Part shown: positions 41,869 to 52,371 of the stretch, piece by piece | How positions within the stretch are numbered: the first letter of the stretch is position 1 | Layout of the letters: the number at the start of each line of letters is the position of its first letter | DNA from: Chitinophagales bacterium | GTDB taxonomy: Bacteria > Bacteroidota > Bacteroidia > Chitinophagales > Chitinophagaceae | Length of the DNA stretch: 64,000 bases | NCBI GenBank assembly: GCA_020636495.1 | Contig: JACJXQ010000008.1 | Span: 2,418,001 to 2,482,000, forward strand | Direction of reading: 5' to 3' | Notes under the pieces: generated by a model | What the model saw: only the letters and a program-made list of their open reading frames with translations | The model's database searches: none | Told to the model about the DNA's origin: nothing | Made by a program: the position numbers and the translations under genes

Positions 41869-41876
41869 TACTTTTG
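41869..41876 (+). promoter_or_regulatory. -7 box (TACTTTTG) of the tamB-like gene
   Basis: Perfect TAnnTTTG; predicted start site near 41882. That leaves 22 bases to a CTG codon (41904) and 43 bases to the TTG (41925). Confidence 0.5.
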
Positions 41877-41924
41877 TAGCCCGCAATTTTATATAAATTT
41901 AGTCTGAAACGATTTCTTAAAATA

Positions 41925-44900
41925 TTGAAATACACAGCAATAAGCCTGGTGGCTTTGATATTGCTGTTGGTACTACTGGTCAACCTGACGCCTGTTCAGA
42001 ATTATATTGTAGGCCGTGCTACCAAGTTTCTGTCAAACAAGCTGAATACCACAGTCAGTATAGATCATATCCGTATCGACCCGCTCAATCACCTATATGT
42101 ACAGGGGATATATGTGGAGGGGACGGACAAGGACACATTACTTTATGCCGGTGAGATACGTTTCAGGATAACGGACTGGTTCATCTTCCGCGACGGCACA
42201 CCGGTGATAAAATATGTAGGCCTGCACGACGCATACGTTAACCTATACAGAACTGCAAAATCTGACGAATGGAACTACCAGTTTATCATAGACGCTTTTG
42301 GGACCAGCAACGATACCACCACTAAAAAAAGTAGCGGCACTATGGATATCGACCTAAAAGAGGTAGATATTAAGAATGTGAGATTTAACATGAATGATGC
42401 CTGGGTAGGCAGCGATATGAATTTTGCTGTGGGCAGTTTCAGTATAGACGCGGATAAAATTGACCTTGAAAAGAAGATCATTGAAATAGATGATATAGCT
42501 GCTACTGCCACCAAAGTAATACTAAGGGATTATGATGGCGGACGTCCGCCCAAACCCAAGGCCCCACCATCTAATACCATAGACACAACTGCCTTTAACC
42601 CCGGCAAGTGGGACATAAAATTATCCAGCCTTGATCTGAAAGACTGTTTTTTCAGCCTGGATGTTGGCACGCGTACACCCTACCCTGACGAATTTGACCC
42701 GGCACATATACATGTAAGCGACATACAATTAGAGGCAGAAGACATAAGGATAGATGGTGATACACTGACAGTAAACCTGGACAAGCTGGCGGCAAAAGAA
42801 CGATGCGGCCTGCAGGTTAAGAAAATGAAAGCAGACATAAGGGTTTCACCTAACGAATCCATATGCAAAGACCTGTTGTTGCAAACTGCTAACAGTAACA
42901 TTGGCGATTACTATGCTATGCACTATAAGCGCTTCCCCGATTTCCTGGACTATATAGAGAAGGTTGTGATGGTTGCCAACTTCAGGAGATCTACCGTTGA
43001 TTCAAAAGACATAGCCTATTTCGCAACAGTACTCAGAGAATACCCTACTGTTCTTAACATTTCAGGAGATATAAAAGGTACAGTAGCAGACATCAAAGCC
43101 AAAGACCTGAGTCTTACCGATGGCTTTACTACTATCAGGGGTAACCTTACCATGGAAGGGCTACCCGACATCAATACTACCTATATCAACTATACCAATG
43201 GTGAACTCTTTACCAGCGGAAGTGGTATTTTCAGGTACGCCCCACAATTAAAAGACAACAACTCAGTTGCCCTTGAAAATATTACCCGCGCTTATTTCAA
43301 AGGCGATTTCAAAGGTTACATCAACAATTTCGTAGTTAATGGTACTATTACCAGCAACCTGGGAAATATTACATCTGACGTGAGCATGAAGATACCTGAC
43401 GGAGATAAGGCACAAACTACCTTTACCGGGAAAGTAAATGTCAGCAACCTGAATCTCGGTGCACTATTGAGACAGGATGACCTTGGAACCATCACACTGA
43501 ATGCCGAAGTAGACGGTACAGAATCGAAACAAGATGGTGTGGCAATGAATTTCAAAACTGTCATTGACCATATTGAATATAAAAAATATTCCTACCAGGG
43601 CATCAATGCAGATGGAAAACTGGAGAAGGAGAAGTTTACCGGTAATTTGCTGATCAGTGACCCGAACCTTTCGCTGGGCTTTTACGGGCTATTCGACTTC
43701 AGCGATAAGACACTTAAAATAAACGCCAAAGCGAATCTGCTGCATAGTAACCTTGCCGCACTTAACCTGGTAAATGATACCATGACCCTGGTAGCAGACT
43801 TTGACCTGGACTGGCAGGGCAACAACATCGATGACTTTACAGGTTATGCCAAGCTATACAACATAGACTTTGAAAAAAACGGTCACCAACTGGATCTTGA
43901 CTCAATTTACGTAAACGCAACTGAAGAAGGTGTAAATAAAAAGATCACGATTAACAGCAATGCATTTTCGGCAAAGGTCAATGGCAACTATGAGTTGAGC
44001 ACACTTGCCAATTCATTCCAGTATTATATCTCTGGTTATATTCCTAACTACATAAGCGCACCTGCAAATGCGGGGGCACAACAGGACATTACCTTCGACC
44101 TGGAGACCAACGACCTCGACAGCCTGTTCGCGGTATTTGTACCAACTGTATCAGGATTCAACAACACTACCATATCAGGACATCTTATCACCGCCAGGCA
44201 GGAGTTGGAATTGAATGCTCATATTGACAAAGGAGTCGTGAACGGCATTCAACTGAACAATACAAACATTGATGCCAAAGGGACTTTTAAAACATTGATA
44301 ACAAATATTGATGTTGGCAGAGTTGCATTGACCGACACCTCTATGAACGGCTCCGTAAAAGTCAATTCAATACTTGGCACCGACAAAATGACCTTTTACA
44401 TCACAACTACTTCGCAGAATGCGCTGGGCGATGCTGTGATAAAAGGCCAGTTATTTGCCCACGGCGACACACTTGATGCAAACATATTCCCTTCGGAGTT
44501 TTACATGAACAAAAAGAAATGGGATATATCCGGTGACAACAAAATAGTGTATACGGATGGTTACCTGTCCATCAACAATTTTGCTATTAAGTCGGGCTCA
44601 CAGCAGATAAGCATCAACTCCAGCAACAAAGGACTGGATCAAAGCATAGCCGTAAACATATCTAATTTTCATGCCTCTGAAATAGGCAAGATAACCGGCC
44701 TGGCCGACTATGAGATAAAAGGCAGGATAAATGGCACGGTTACTGTTAACAACCTTTTCTCTGACCTGTATGTTGATGCCAATATGAAAGCAAGCGGCAT
44801 ACAGATAGGAACAGATACCATCGGTGCAATAAACATCGTAGGCAATTATGACGGTAAAAAAGAGTTACTGACCCTGGATAAAAAAACAGGTATATCCCGT

Positions 44901-46706
44901 GGCGTAGAATCACTGTCAGCCTCCGGGCGTTTTTCGTTAGCTGAAAACGTATCACAGAATATTGATGCAAAAGTAAACTTCACTAACACTCCCTTATCCT
45001 GGCTATCACCAGTATTAAAAGGCTTTGTAAGTGATATTAAGGGAACACTGAACGGCAACATTATTATAAAAGGCACATCGGCATCCCCTGATATTGATGG
45101 AAAAATAGGCCTGAAGGAAATTGGTATGCACATAGACTTTTTAGGCGCTGTGTATCGCATACCTGAAGCCACGATCGATGTTAACAACTCATCGATTAGT
45201 GTAGGTAAGATGGCGTTGTATGACAGGTTTGACAACAGGGCATTGCTTACCGGCGGAATAGACCATGACAGGCTCAGGGATATGAAACTCAATTTCAGGA
45301 TGACCTCTCCTAAGTTTGAAGTAATAGACCTGAGGCCAAACGAAAGTGAACTGTTCTACGGCAACCTGGTAGCTAAATTTGAGAGCCTGGTCATATCAGG
45401 GCCTTTTGACGATGTCCTGGTTCGCATAAATAAGGCACAGCCTGCACAGAAGTCTCATTTATTCTTACCACTGAGCAGCGGTACAAATGACATTGGCGCA
45501 TACAGCTATATCACATTTAAGAAAAATGGAGACGAACCAGAAGAGATAAAAAAAGAAAACGCAAAACTAAGCATACAGATAGATGCGATACTTAACCCAC
45601 TGGCAGAGATAACCATGATCATGGACCCGACAACGGGAGACGCTATCAATGCCAGCGGAACGGGCAATATCAGCATGGACATACCACCCAATGGTGATAT
45701 ACGCATGTTTGGCAATTACATAATAGACAACGGAAGCTATACATTCACCTTACCTCAGTTATTTTTCAAGCGTAAATTCAGCCTGAATGAAGGTAGCGTC
45801 ATACAATTTGTAGGACCTATAGACAACACACAACTGAATGTGGACGGTATTTACACCACCCGTGCACGACTATATGACCTGTTAACACCGTCTGAAAAAA
45901 CACTGGTGGAAGACATGGGCGAAAGAGAGATAAACCAGGCAAAAGTAACAAGAGAAATAAACGTGATACTGAATATGAAAGGCAGCCTGGGCACTCCGGA
46001 ACTAGGATTTAAAATAGAACTGCCCGACAAGAGCGGTGCTGGTACTATAGCTTATAAAAAGCTGGAGAATGTAAACAATAATGAGCGCGAGTTATTCAAC
46101 CAGGTGGCTTCTCTGTTGTTAGTGAACGCCTTTATCCCGGCCGAAGGGGGCTTTGAGGCCGGTGCTGCTTCAGGTGTTGTAAATAATGTGAGTGATATAT
46201 TTTCGGGCACTGCATCCTCACAACTCACCAACCTGATAAGCAAGCTGACTGGTGATGAGAATATTGCCATTGACCTGAAATACAAAAAATACAACTACGA
46301 CAATAACGACCCCGGAGCGAGTAACAGGAACTCAGTATCCATCGGTGTAAAGAAAAACCTCTTTAAAGACAGGCTGACGGTGGAAGTGGGTAGCTCGGTA
46401 GACTGGGGAAAACCCACTTCGAGTAACAGCACCAGTAACTTTAACCCTGTGGGAGACTTCAGGCTGCAGTACCTGCTGAAAGAAGGCGGTAATTTGCGCG
46501 GGAATATATTCAGAACCAGCAGTTATGATGTACTGGCCGACCAGAATATTACACGTGGTGGCGTGGGTTTGTCTTATCGTAAATCTTTCGACAATCTGAA
46601 AGACCTGTTTGGCGGTGCCAAATACATGAAGAAAGAAGAAGAAGCAGAAATACAAAGAGAAAATGAATTGCTGAACGACGACAGCAATGCTACAGACAAG
46701 AAGTAG
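41925..46706 (+). CDS. tamB: TamB-like translocation/assembly module protein
   Basis: 1593 residues counted from the TTG at 41925. The frame is open further upstream and reads LKRFLKILKYTA, so CTG at 41904 is also possible; no ATG exists before the membrane helix (about 5-25). The protein is a long periplasmic beta-structure (AsmA-like N-terminus, ISIDHIRIDPLNHLYVQGIYV-type strands) ending in the TamB domain (SGTGNISMDIPPNGDIRMFG, NYIIDNGSYTFTLPQLFFKRKF, TRARLYDLL). TamB works with Omp85 proteins in outer-membrane biogenesis and lipid transport. bamA is about 8 kb away. It ends 2 bases from the convergent glycosyltransferase gene. Confidence 0.85.
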   Translation: MKYTAISLVALILLLVLLVNLTPVQNYIVGRATKFLSNKLNTTVSIDHIRIDPLNHLYVQGIYVEGTDKDTLLYAGEIRFRITDWFIFRDGTPVIKYVGLHDAYVNLYRTAKSDEWNYQFIIDAFGTSNDTTTKKSSGTMDIDLKEVDIKNVRFNMNDAWVGSDMNFAVGSFSIDADKIDLEKKIIEIDDIAATATKVILRDYDGGRPPKPKAPPSNTIDTTAFNPGKWDIKLSSLDLKDCFFSLDVGTRTPYPDEFDPAHIHVSDIQLEAEDIRIDGDTLTVNLDKLAAKERCGLQVKKMKADIRVSPNESICKDLLLQTANSNIGDYYAMHYKRFPDFLDYIEKVVMVANFRRSTVDSKDIAYFATVLREYPTVLNISGDIKGTVADIKAKDLSLTDGFTTIRGNLTMEGLPDINTTYINYTNGELFTSGSGIFRYAPQLKDNNSVALENITRAYFKGDFKGYINNFVVNGTITSNLGNITSDVSMKIPDGDKAQTTFTGKVNVSNLNLGALLRQDDLGTITLNAEVDGTESKQDGVAMNFKTVIDHIEYKKYSYQGINADGKLEKEKFTGNLLISDPNLSLGFYGLFDFSDKTLKINAKANLLHSNLAALNLVNDTMTLVADFDLDWQGNNIDDFTGYAKLYNIDFEKNGHQLDLDSIYVNATEEGVNKKITINSNAFSAKVNGNYELSTLANSFQYYISGYIPNYISAPANAGAQQDITFDLETNDLDSLFAVFVPTVSGFNNTTISGHLITARQELELNAHIDKGVVNGIQLNNTNIDAKGTFKTLITNIDVGRVALTDTSMNGSVKVNSILGTDKMTFYITTTSQNALGDAVIKGQLFAHGDTLDANIFPSEFYMNKKKWDISGDNKIVYTDGYLSINNFAIKSGSQQISINSSNKGLDQSIAVNISNFHASEIGKITGLADYEIKGRINGTVTVNNLFSDLYVDANMKASGIQIGTDTIGAINIVGNYDGKKELLTLDKKTGISRGVESLSASGRFSLAENVSQNIDAKVNFTNTPLSWLSPVLKGFVSDIKGTLNGNIIIKGTSASPDIDGKIGLKEIGMHIDFLGAVYRIPEATIDVNNSSISVGKMALYDRFDNRALLTGGIDHDRLRDMKLNFRMTSPKFEVIDLRPNESELFYGNLVAKFESLVISGPFDDVLVRINKAQPAQKSHLFLPLSSGTNDIGAYSYITFKKNGDEPEEIKKENAKLSIQIDAILNPLAEITMIMDPTTGDAINASGTGNISMDIPPNGDIRMFGNYIIDNGSYTFTLPQLFFKRKFSLNEGSVIQFVGPIDNTQLNVDGIYTTRARLYDLLTPSEKTLVEDMGEREINQAKVTREINVILNMKGSLGTPELGFKIELPDKSGAGTIAYKKLENVNNNERELFNQVASLLLVNAFIPAEGGFEAGAASGVVNNVSDIFSGTASSQLTNLISKLTGDENIAIDLKYKKYNYDNNDPGASNRNSVSIGVKKNLFKDRLTVEVGSSVDWGKPTSSNSTSNFNPVGDFRLQYLLKEGGNLRGNIFRTSSYDVLADQNITRGGVGLSYRKSFDNLKDLFGGAKYMKKEEEAEIQRENELLNDDSNATDKK

Positions 46707-46708
46707 TG

Positions 46709-47893
46709 TTATTTTCCGCTAACCTGTTGCAGATATTTTTCCAGTAAAAGAGCTATAGCATCCCAGCCAAAGCTGTTCCTGATCACTTCAATACCCTTTT
46801 GTCCAACTTTTCGCCGCTCTTCTTCGCTATTCAACAGATCAACAACTGCATTGGCAAATGTCCCGGCTGTAGTTTGCATAACAGCCCCTTCTCCACTCTC
46901 GATACCCAGCCCTTTGAAACCAATATCGGAACATACCACCGGTACACCCATAGCCATCGCTTCAAGTACTTTATTTTGCGTACCGGCTCCAAAGCGCAAT
47001 GGAGCTACAACAACACTTGCTTCGTTATATACAGCCGCGAGGTCCTTTATGAAACCGGTTACTTTCACATTTTCAGATGCCAGGTCCTGCACTTTTTTTA
47101 CCGGGCGTTGCCCTGCAATTATGAATTGTACATCGGGATGCACCTTCTGAATCAACGGCAATACTTCAGCAACAAAATACTGAACTGCATCAACATTAGG
47201 CGCATAGTCCATGTTACCGGTAAACAGTAGTGTCTTGTTATGGCTGTAGTCATGATCTTTAGCTGCAAAAGTATCCAGGTCTACACCGTTAGGGAGCAAT
47301 TCAATATTTGAAAGTTGATGTTTGCCTTTCAGATATACCAGGTCTTCAGCCGAGCAAACCAGTGAAAGATCATACCGCTTCATGATCTGCTCATATCGAA
47401 GCAGCCTGTCTTTTTCAATACCGTTTATGAATTTTAAGACAGGATTCTTTTCCGCTTTCTCCCTGCGCTCCCAGTATAAAGAAAACGCATCGGGCATATC
47501 AAGAATACGTGGTAGTTCTTTACGATTTGCCAGGTATGGAGACATTCTTAAATGCTGCACATGTACCGCATCAAAATCATCACCCTCCAGTAGCTCGGCA
47601 AGTTTCGCCTTCATAGCGGCCGACTTGAAATATAATACCTGCAATGGTGTAGCAGACCACAATGCGGCGACACAATTTAACGCCGACTTCCACTTGGGCA
47701 GGTAAATAAAATGTACACGGGTAAAAACCTTTTCTAATTCTGCTTTATACCCCAAATCCTCATCTGTCTGTGCAAAGGTGAGTAAATGCAATTCATGTCT
47801 CTTATTCAACCTCCTTGCGAGGTTAAATATCTTCAGCTTATCACCTCGATAAGGCGGATAAGGAGTACGATTTGCTAAAAAGAGAATCTTCAA
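46709..47893 (-). CDS. Glycosyltransferase family 4 (sugar transferase)
   Basis: 394 residues starting with TTG at 47893, since no ATG is available and the first residues KILFLANRTPYPPYRGDKL are the family start. It has a GT-B fold: an N-terminal acceptor domain and a C-terminal donor domain with LFTGNMDYAPNVDAVQYF, FIIAGQRPV and the nucleotide-sugar motif RFGAGTQNKVLEAMAMGVPVV. This start and the PPYRGDK motif resemble Stp1-type sugar transferases of exopolysaccharide systems. It is probably part of a surface-glycan gene group reaching to 52371. Confidence 0.82.
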   Translation of the reverse strand: MKILFLANRTPYPPYRGDKLKIFNLARRLNKRHELHLLTFAQTDEDLGYKAELEKVFTRVHFIYLPKWKSALNCVAALWSATPLQVLYFKSAAMKAKLAELLEGDDFDAVHVQHLRMSPYLANRKELPRILDMPDAFSLYWERREKAEKNPVLKFINGIEKDRLLRYEQIMKRYDLSLVCSAEDLVYLKGKHQLSNIELLPNGVDLDTFAAKDHDYSHNKTLLFTGNMDYAPNVDAVQYFVAEVLPLIQKVHPDVQFIIAGQRPVKKVQDLASENVKVTGFIKDLAAVYNEASVVVAPLRFGAGTQNKVLEAMAMGVPVVCSDIGFKGLGIESGEGAVMQTTAGTFANAVVDLLNSEEERRKVGQKGIEVIRNSFGWDAIALLLEKYLQQVSGK

Positions 47894-47920
47894 AATAAAC
47901 AGACTTGGTTAAACGGGAGA

Positions 47921-49120
47921 TCATTTAAGTATCTCGTGGCCTAATTTATCTCGTTTTGTCTGTAAATAAAATTCGTTGTGCTTATTCGGCTTAATTTCTA
48001 TAGGTACATTATCAACGATCTCCAGTCCGTAACCTAACAGCCCAGCTCTTTTTCGTGGGTTGTTGGTCATCAGTTTTATCTTGCTTACACCCAGGTGCCG
48101 GAGTATCTGTGCACCGACACCATAATCACGTTGATCATTCTTGAATCCAAGCGCCAGGTTGGCCTCTACTGTATCCTTACCTTCCTCCTGTAGCTTATAG
48201 GCCTTCAGTTTGTTCAGCAAGCCTATGCCCCTGCCTTCCTGGTTCATATACAATACGATACCTTTTCCTTCTGCTTCTACCATTTCCATGGCTTTTTCCA
48301 ACTGATCACCACAGTCGCAACGCAAAGAATGTAGTATATCGCCGGTCACACATGAGCTGTGTACACGCACCAACACCGGTTCATCTTTGTCCCATGTACC
48401 TTTTTTCAACGCCAGGTGGTGTTCACCGGTGGTTATTTGCCTGAATGCAATAAGTTCAAAGTCACCACGTTTGGTGGGCATCTGCACACTCACCTCTTCT
48501 TCAATCAGGCTTTCATTTGCCAGCCTGTACTCTATCAGGTCTTTTATTGATATGATCTTAAGTTCGAATTTCTTAGCTATGTCCATAAGCTGCGGCAACC
48601 TGGCCATAGTACCATCGTCGTTCATGATCTCTACCAAAACACCCGCCGGCTCAAAGCCTGCCAGCCTTGCCAGGTCAACAGTCGCTTCAGTATGCCCTGC
48701 CCTCCTCAACACACCGGCACTTTTAGCCCTTAGAGGAAATATATGCCCGGGACGGCCCAGGTCGTCCGGTTTGGTATTCGGATCAATGAGCGCCTGAACA
48801 GTCTTAGCCCTGTCATGTGCAGATATACCTGTCGTACAACCATTACCTATAAGGTCTACCGAAACGGTAAATGGCGTCTGGTGCAAAACAGTGTTGTTCT
48901 CCACCATCAGGTTCAGATTCAGCTCATCACAACGTTCTTCGGTAACAGGAGCGCAGATAAGCCCCCTGCCGAACTTTGACATAAAGTTGATTATCTCCGG
49001 GGTAACATTGGCCGCAGCGGTAATAAAATCACCTTCATTTTCGCGGTCCTCGTCATCTACAACTATCAGTAGTTTACCTTTTTTCAGATCTTCTATCGCA
49101 GACTCTATCGTATCTAACAT
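47921..49120 (-). CDS. ribBA: Bifunctional 3,4-DHBP synthase / GTP cyclohydrolase II
   Basis: 399 residues, riboflavin biosynthesis. Residues 1-200 are the RibB part (VDDEDRENEGDFI, GHIFPLRAKSAGVLRRAGHTEA). The rest is RibA with the zinc cysteines in HSSCVTGDILHSLRCDCGDQL and the catalytic EGRGIGLLNK. It makes the two precursors of riboflavin. It lies between glycosyltransferase genes with no obvious link; the next gene downstream starts 28 bases after its stop. Confidence 0.96.
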   Translation of the reverse strand: MLDTIESAIEDLKKGKLLIVVDDEDRENEGDFITAAANVTPEIINFMSKFGRGLICAPVTEERCDELNLNLMVENNTVLHQTPFTVSVDLIGNGCTTGISAHDRAKTVQALIDPNTKPDDLGRPGHIFPLRAKSAGVLRRAGHTEATVDLARLAGFEPAGVLVEIMNDDGTMARLPQLMDIAKKFELKIISIKDLIEYRLANESLIEEEVSVQMPTKRGDFELIAFRQITTGEHHLALKKGTWDKDEPVLVRVHSSCVTGDILHSLRCDCGDQLEKAMEMVEAEGKGIVLYMNQEGRGIGLLNKLKAYKLQEEGKDTVEANLALGFKNDQRDYGVGAQILRHLGVSKIKLMTNNPRKRAGLLGYGLEIVDNVPIEIKPNKHNEFYLQTKRDKLGHEILK

Positions 49121-49237
49121 ATACCTAATATCTATGTACCTGCAAAGTTACAGCTAATTCCATGCCTAAATAAATAAAATAGGCTCAGCAGGTAAATACG
49201 TGTATCAAAAATGGTTATATAGTTACTCAAATGGATA

Positions 49238-50446
49238 TCAGCCCTTCAATCCGAGTAACTTTTCAGACAATCCTTGTGCAATAACAGACAAGTTGTAATG
49301 ATTGATAATGAGCTTTTTAGCCTCTTCCCCCATTCGTTCTGCCTCCGCTTTATGTTCCATACACCATTTAACGGCCTCTGCAAACGTTATAGCAGTGTCA
49401 GCTTTGAGATAGTGTTTCCCCTCCTTAGCATCAATACCCTGCATGCCTACCGCTGTACTGATAACTACCTTACCTGCTGCCATGGCTTCCAATATCTTGA
49501 CCCTGATCCCACCGCCCGACCTGATAGGCACGATGAGTATCTTTTTATCAGCAATAAAAGCCTCTGCATCAGGAACCTCGCCGGCACAAGCCACCCCATC
49601 AATATGCATATCCGGGAATGACTGTGGCATGTTACGCCCTGCAAAAGCGAAGGTAAAGTCCGGCACCTGTTTTCTTATCAACGGCCACGCTTCCTCCAGG
49701 AACCACTCTATGCCCTCCCTGTTGGGCAGCCAGTCCATGGCACCTATGTGATAGCCTGTCCAGTCTTCTACGCTTTTGGGTTGGAAGATCTTCTTTGTAT
49801 CAATACCAAACGGCACAACATAAGTGGTAGCATCTGCCACCATTTGTTTTACCATGCCTTCGTCATTATGAGTTATAGGTAACAACAAGTCATACTCCTT
49901 CCATATACGTTCTTCGAAGTGTTTTATTCGTTTAGCCAGGTTATGCAGGTATAGTTTTTTCAGGACGTTAGCCGTTTCTTCAGCCAGTCGCTGCCACACC
50001 TGGTATTCTACATTGTGCAACCGCAAAACAGTCTTTATGCTCTTATATTGCCGTATTACAGGCATATATGCCGACAAGTACAGGCTTTCCACCTGTACCA
50101 CATCCGGTTTGAATGTGGCTAATACTTCTGAGAGTTTCTTCGCAAATGCTTTATCATTAAAACGCACTGCATGTTCAGGCTCTTTGCTGAAGAAGAAATT
50201 AGTCAATAATGGAACAAGTCTAACTGAGTTATCTATATCTACTGTTTCAAAAGCTACGGTATTCCTGTATATCTTAGCCAGGGTTGCTGCGGGTACGTAA
50301 TGTCTTTTTGTGTTCATAGACAACAAAAAGACATCCCAACCGTTTGCATTATAGCCGTCAACCATAGCTTTCATAGCCAGGTTGCCACCATCGTTCAGCG
50401 GAAATGGCACACGATTGGTTAATATCAATATTCGACCGGAAGACAT
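49238..50446 (-). CDS. Glycosyltransferase family 4
   Basis: 402 residues from the ATG at 50446 (MSSGRILILTNRVPFPLNDGG); an ATG further upstream (50521) would add 25 residues and overlap the divergent gene's start. GT-B fold with HIGAMDWLPNREGIEWF, FAFAGRNMPQ and the donor motif RSGGGIRVKILEAMAAGKVVIST. It resembles the 46709 product in layout but not closely in sequence. Acceptor and sugar are unknown. It is divergent from the 50510 gene. Confidence 0.85.
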   Translation of the reverse strand: MSSGRILILTNRVPFPLNDGGNLAMKAMVDGYNANGWDVFLLSMNTKRHYVPAATLAKIYRNTVAFETVDIDNSVRLVPLLTNFFFSKEPEHAVRFNDKAFAKKLSEVLATFKPDVVQVESLYLSAYMPVIRQYKSIKTVLRLHNVEYQVWQRLAEETANVLKKLYLHNLAKRIKHFEERIWKEYDLLLPITHNDEGMVKQMVADATTYVVPFGIDTKKIFQPKSVEDWTGYHIGAMDWLPNREGIEWFLEEAWPLIRKQVPDFTFAFAGRNMPQSFPDMHIDGVACAGEVPDAEAFIADKKILIVPIRSGGGIRVKILEAMAAGKVVISTAVGMQGIDAKEGKHYLKADTAITFAEAVKWCMEHKAEAERMGEEAKKLIINHYNLSVIAQGLSEKLLGLKG

Positions 50447-50509
50447 ATTCTGCGAAATACATAAATAAAACGCAAGTTTAAAAGGCTTATTTTTACCCAC
50501 CGGAAAATA

Positions 50510-51622
50510 ATGGGCAAGCATATCATCTTTACTGTTACCAACGATCTGAATTATGACCAGCGCATGATACGTATCTGCACGTCGCTGACCGAAGCCGGAT
50601 ACAAAGTGACATTAGTAGGTTTCAAAAGAGGAAAAAGCAAACCGTTAACACCCCGTCCTTACCAACAGGTACGGATACCAATACTGGCAGAACAAGGCAA
50701 ACTACTGTATGGCGGCTACTGGATCATGTTGTTCTTTTACCTGCTGTTCAAACGGTGTGACGCGTTGTGCGCTATTGACCTGGACACTATCATGCCTGTA
50801 TATCTTGTTTCCATTATCAGGAATAAAAAACGGGTGTACGATGCACATGAATTGTTCACTGAACTGAAAGAAGTGGTCACCAAACCCAGGGAGAAAAAAA
50901 TATGGGACTGGATAGAGCGTACCACACTTCCTAACTTCAATTACAACTATACTGTTGGTCATTACTGCGCGCTTTACTTTAACGAGAAATACAATAAAAA
51001 CTATGCAGTGGTACGCAATGCCACAGTACTAAAGCCTTTCACTATTCCTGAACGGAAAAAACGATATATACTCTACCAGGGCTGGGTAAATGAAGGGCGA
51101 TGCTTTGAGCAACTGATACCGGCCATGAGGCATGTAGATATGCAACTGATCGTATGTGGGGAAGGCAATTTTTTTGAACAGGCAAAGGCTTTAACAGTTG
51201 AATACGGCTTACAGGATAAGATACAATTCAAGGGGTTCTTGCCACCCGATGAACTGAAACAATACACGGAACAAGCTACCATTGGCCTTACCTTGTTTCA
51301 TGCAGTAAGCCTGAGTAATGAATACTCACTTGCCAACCGTTATTTTGATTATATGCACAATGCAGTACCACAGGTGTGCATGAACTTTCCAGAATACAGG
51401 GAGATCAATGCAAACTATGAAATAGCTGTATTAGTCAACGACCCTGCAACTGAAGAAGATATTGCTGCTGCGCTCAACAAGCTCATAACAGATAAGGCAT
51501 ACTATGAAGCACTACAGCAAAACTGCATGAATGCGCGGGAACAGTATTGCTGGCAAAACGAAGAAAAAATTTTGCTGAAAGTATACGAAGAGGTATTTGC
51601 TCATCAAAATGGTCGCTCATGA
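50510..51622 (+). CDS. Glycosyltransferase, GT4-like
   Basis: 370 residues. The N-terminal domain begins IIFTVTNDLNYDQRMIRICTSL, a start typical of Bacteroidota GT4 enzymes. The region CAIDLDTIMPVYLVS and VYDAHELFTEL follows, then the C-terminal GT-B domain (YQGWVNEGRCFEQLIPAM, FKGFLPPDELKQY, SLANRYFDYMHNAVPQV). It overlaps the next gene by 4 bases (ATGA), so the two are translationally coupled. Confidence 0.85.
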   Translation: MGKHIIFTVTNDLNYDQRMIRICTSLTEAGYKVTLVGFKRGKSKPLTPRPYQQVRIPILAEQGKLLYGGYWIMLFFYLLFKRCDALCAIDLDTIMPVYLVSIIRNKKRVYDAHELFTELKEVVTKPREKKIWDWIERTTLPNFNYNYTVGHYCALYFNEKYNKNYAVVRNATVLKPFTIPERKKRYILYQGWVNEGRCFEQLIPAMRHVDMQLIVCGEGNFFEQAKALTVEYGLQDKIQFKGFLPPDELKQYTEQATIGLTLFHAVSLSNEYSLANRYFDYMHNAVPQVCMNFPEYREINANYEIAVLVNDPATEEDIAAALNKLITDKAYYEALQQNCMNAREQYCWQNEEKILLKVYEEVFAHQNGRS

Positions 51623-52371
51623 ACATAAGTGTAGTAATACCAGCATATAATGCAGCAGGCTGTATTGAGCATGCTATCCTGTCGTGCAAGCAACAGACAT
51701 TGCAGCCCTATGAAATAATAGTTGTGGATGACCACAGTACTGATGATACACTTGAAATAGTAAAGCAATTTTCCGGTATTACCATCATATCCTTACCAGT
51801 CAATTCAGGCCCCTCTGCAGCAAGAAACAGAGGGTGGGATGCTGCAAAGGGTGATATCATAGCCTTCCTGGATAGTGACGACACCTGGACGAGTGATAAA
51901 CTGGAAATAATAAGCAAGGTATTCACCGAACACAAGGAGATACAATACATGGGGCATCCGTATACTGTTTCAGCCCCCCAAAAAAACACTAACCTACAAG
52001 AAGGTATAACACCATTAAATTACTCCTCTGTCCTGCTGCGCAACCCGTTTCAGCCTTCATGCATTGCCTTACGCAGGTCGCTGAGTGAGCGCTTTGATGA
52101 AACCTACAGGTATTGCGAAGATCATGAACTATCAATAAGAGTAGCGCATAAATATGGTTGTCATTGGCTGAATCTACCGCTTACAGTATTGGGCAGGCCT
52201 CAACTCAGTTCAGGTGGCGCCTCCGGCAACATCTGGAAAATGAGGAGGGGAGAATTGAGGCTATACAGTTCTATTTACAGGCACAATCCGGCTTATGTGA
52301 TACTCACACCTTTTTTGTGGTTATTCAGCCTGTCTAAGATGTTATACCGGCTTTTGTTCAAATCGGTTTAA
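51619..52371 (+). CDS. Glycosyltransferase family 2
   Basis: 250 residues from the ATG at 51619, overlapping the previous stop by 4 bases. GT-A fold with ISVVIPAYNAAGCIEHAI, VVDDHSTDDT, the DXD metal motif in AFLDSDDTW, and the acceptor-site CEDHELSIR. The C-terminus has a hydrophobic stretch (YVILTPFLWLFSLSKMLYRLLF) for membrane contact. Its stop overlaps the stop of the convergent FtsE-like gene by 3 bases, so there is no room for a terminator. Confidence 0.88.
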   Translation: MNISVVIPAYNAAGCIEHAILSCKQQTLQPYEIIVVDDHSTDDTLEIVKQFSGITIISLPVNSGPSAARNRGWDAAKGDIIAFLDSDDTWTSDKLEIISKVFTEHKEIQYMGHPYTVSAPQKNTNLQEGITPLNYSSVLLRNPFQPSCIALRRSLSERFDETYRYCEDHELSIRVAHKYGCHWLNLPLTVLGRPQLSSGGASGNIWKMRRGELRLYSSIYRHNPAYVILTPFLWLFSLSKMLYRLLFKSV

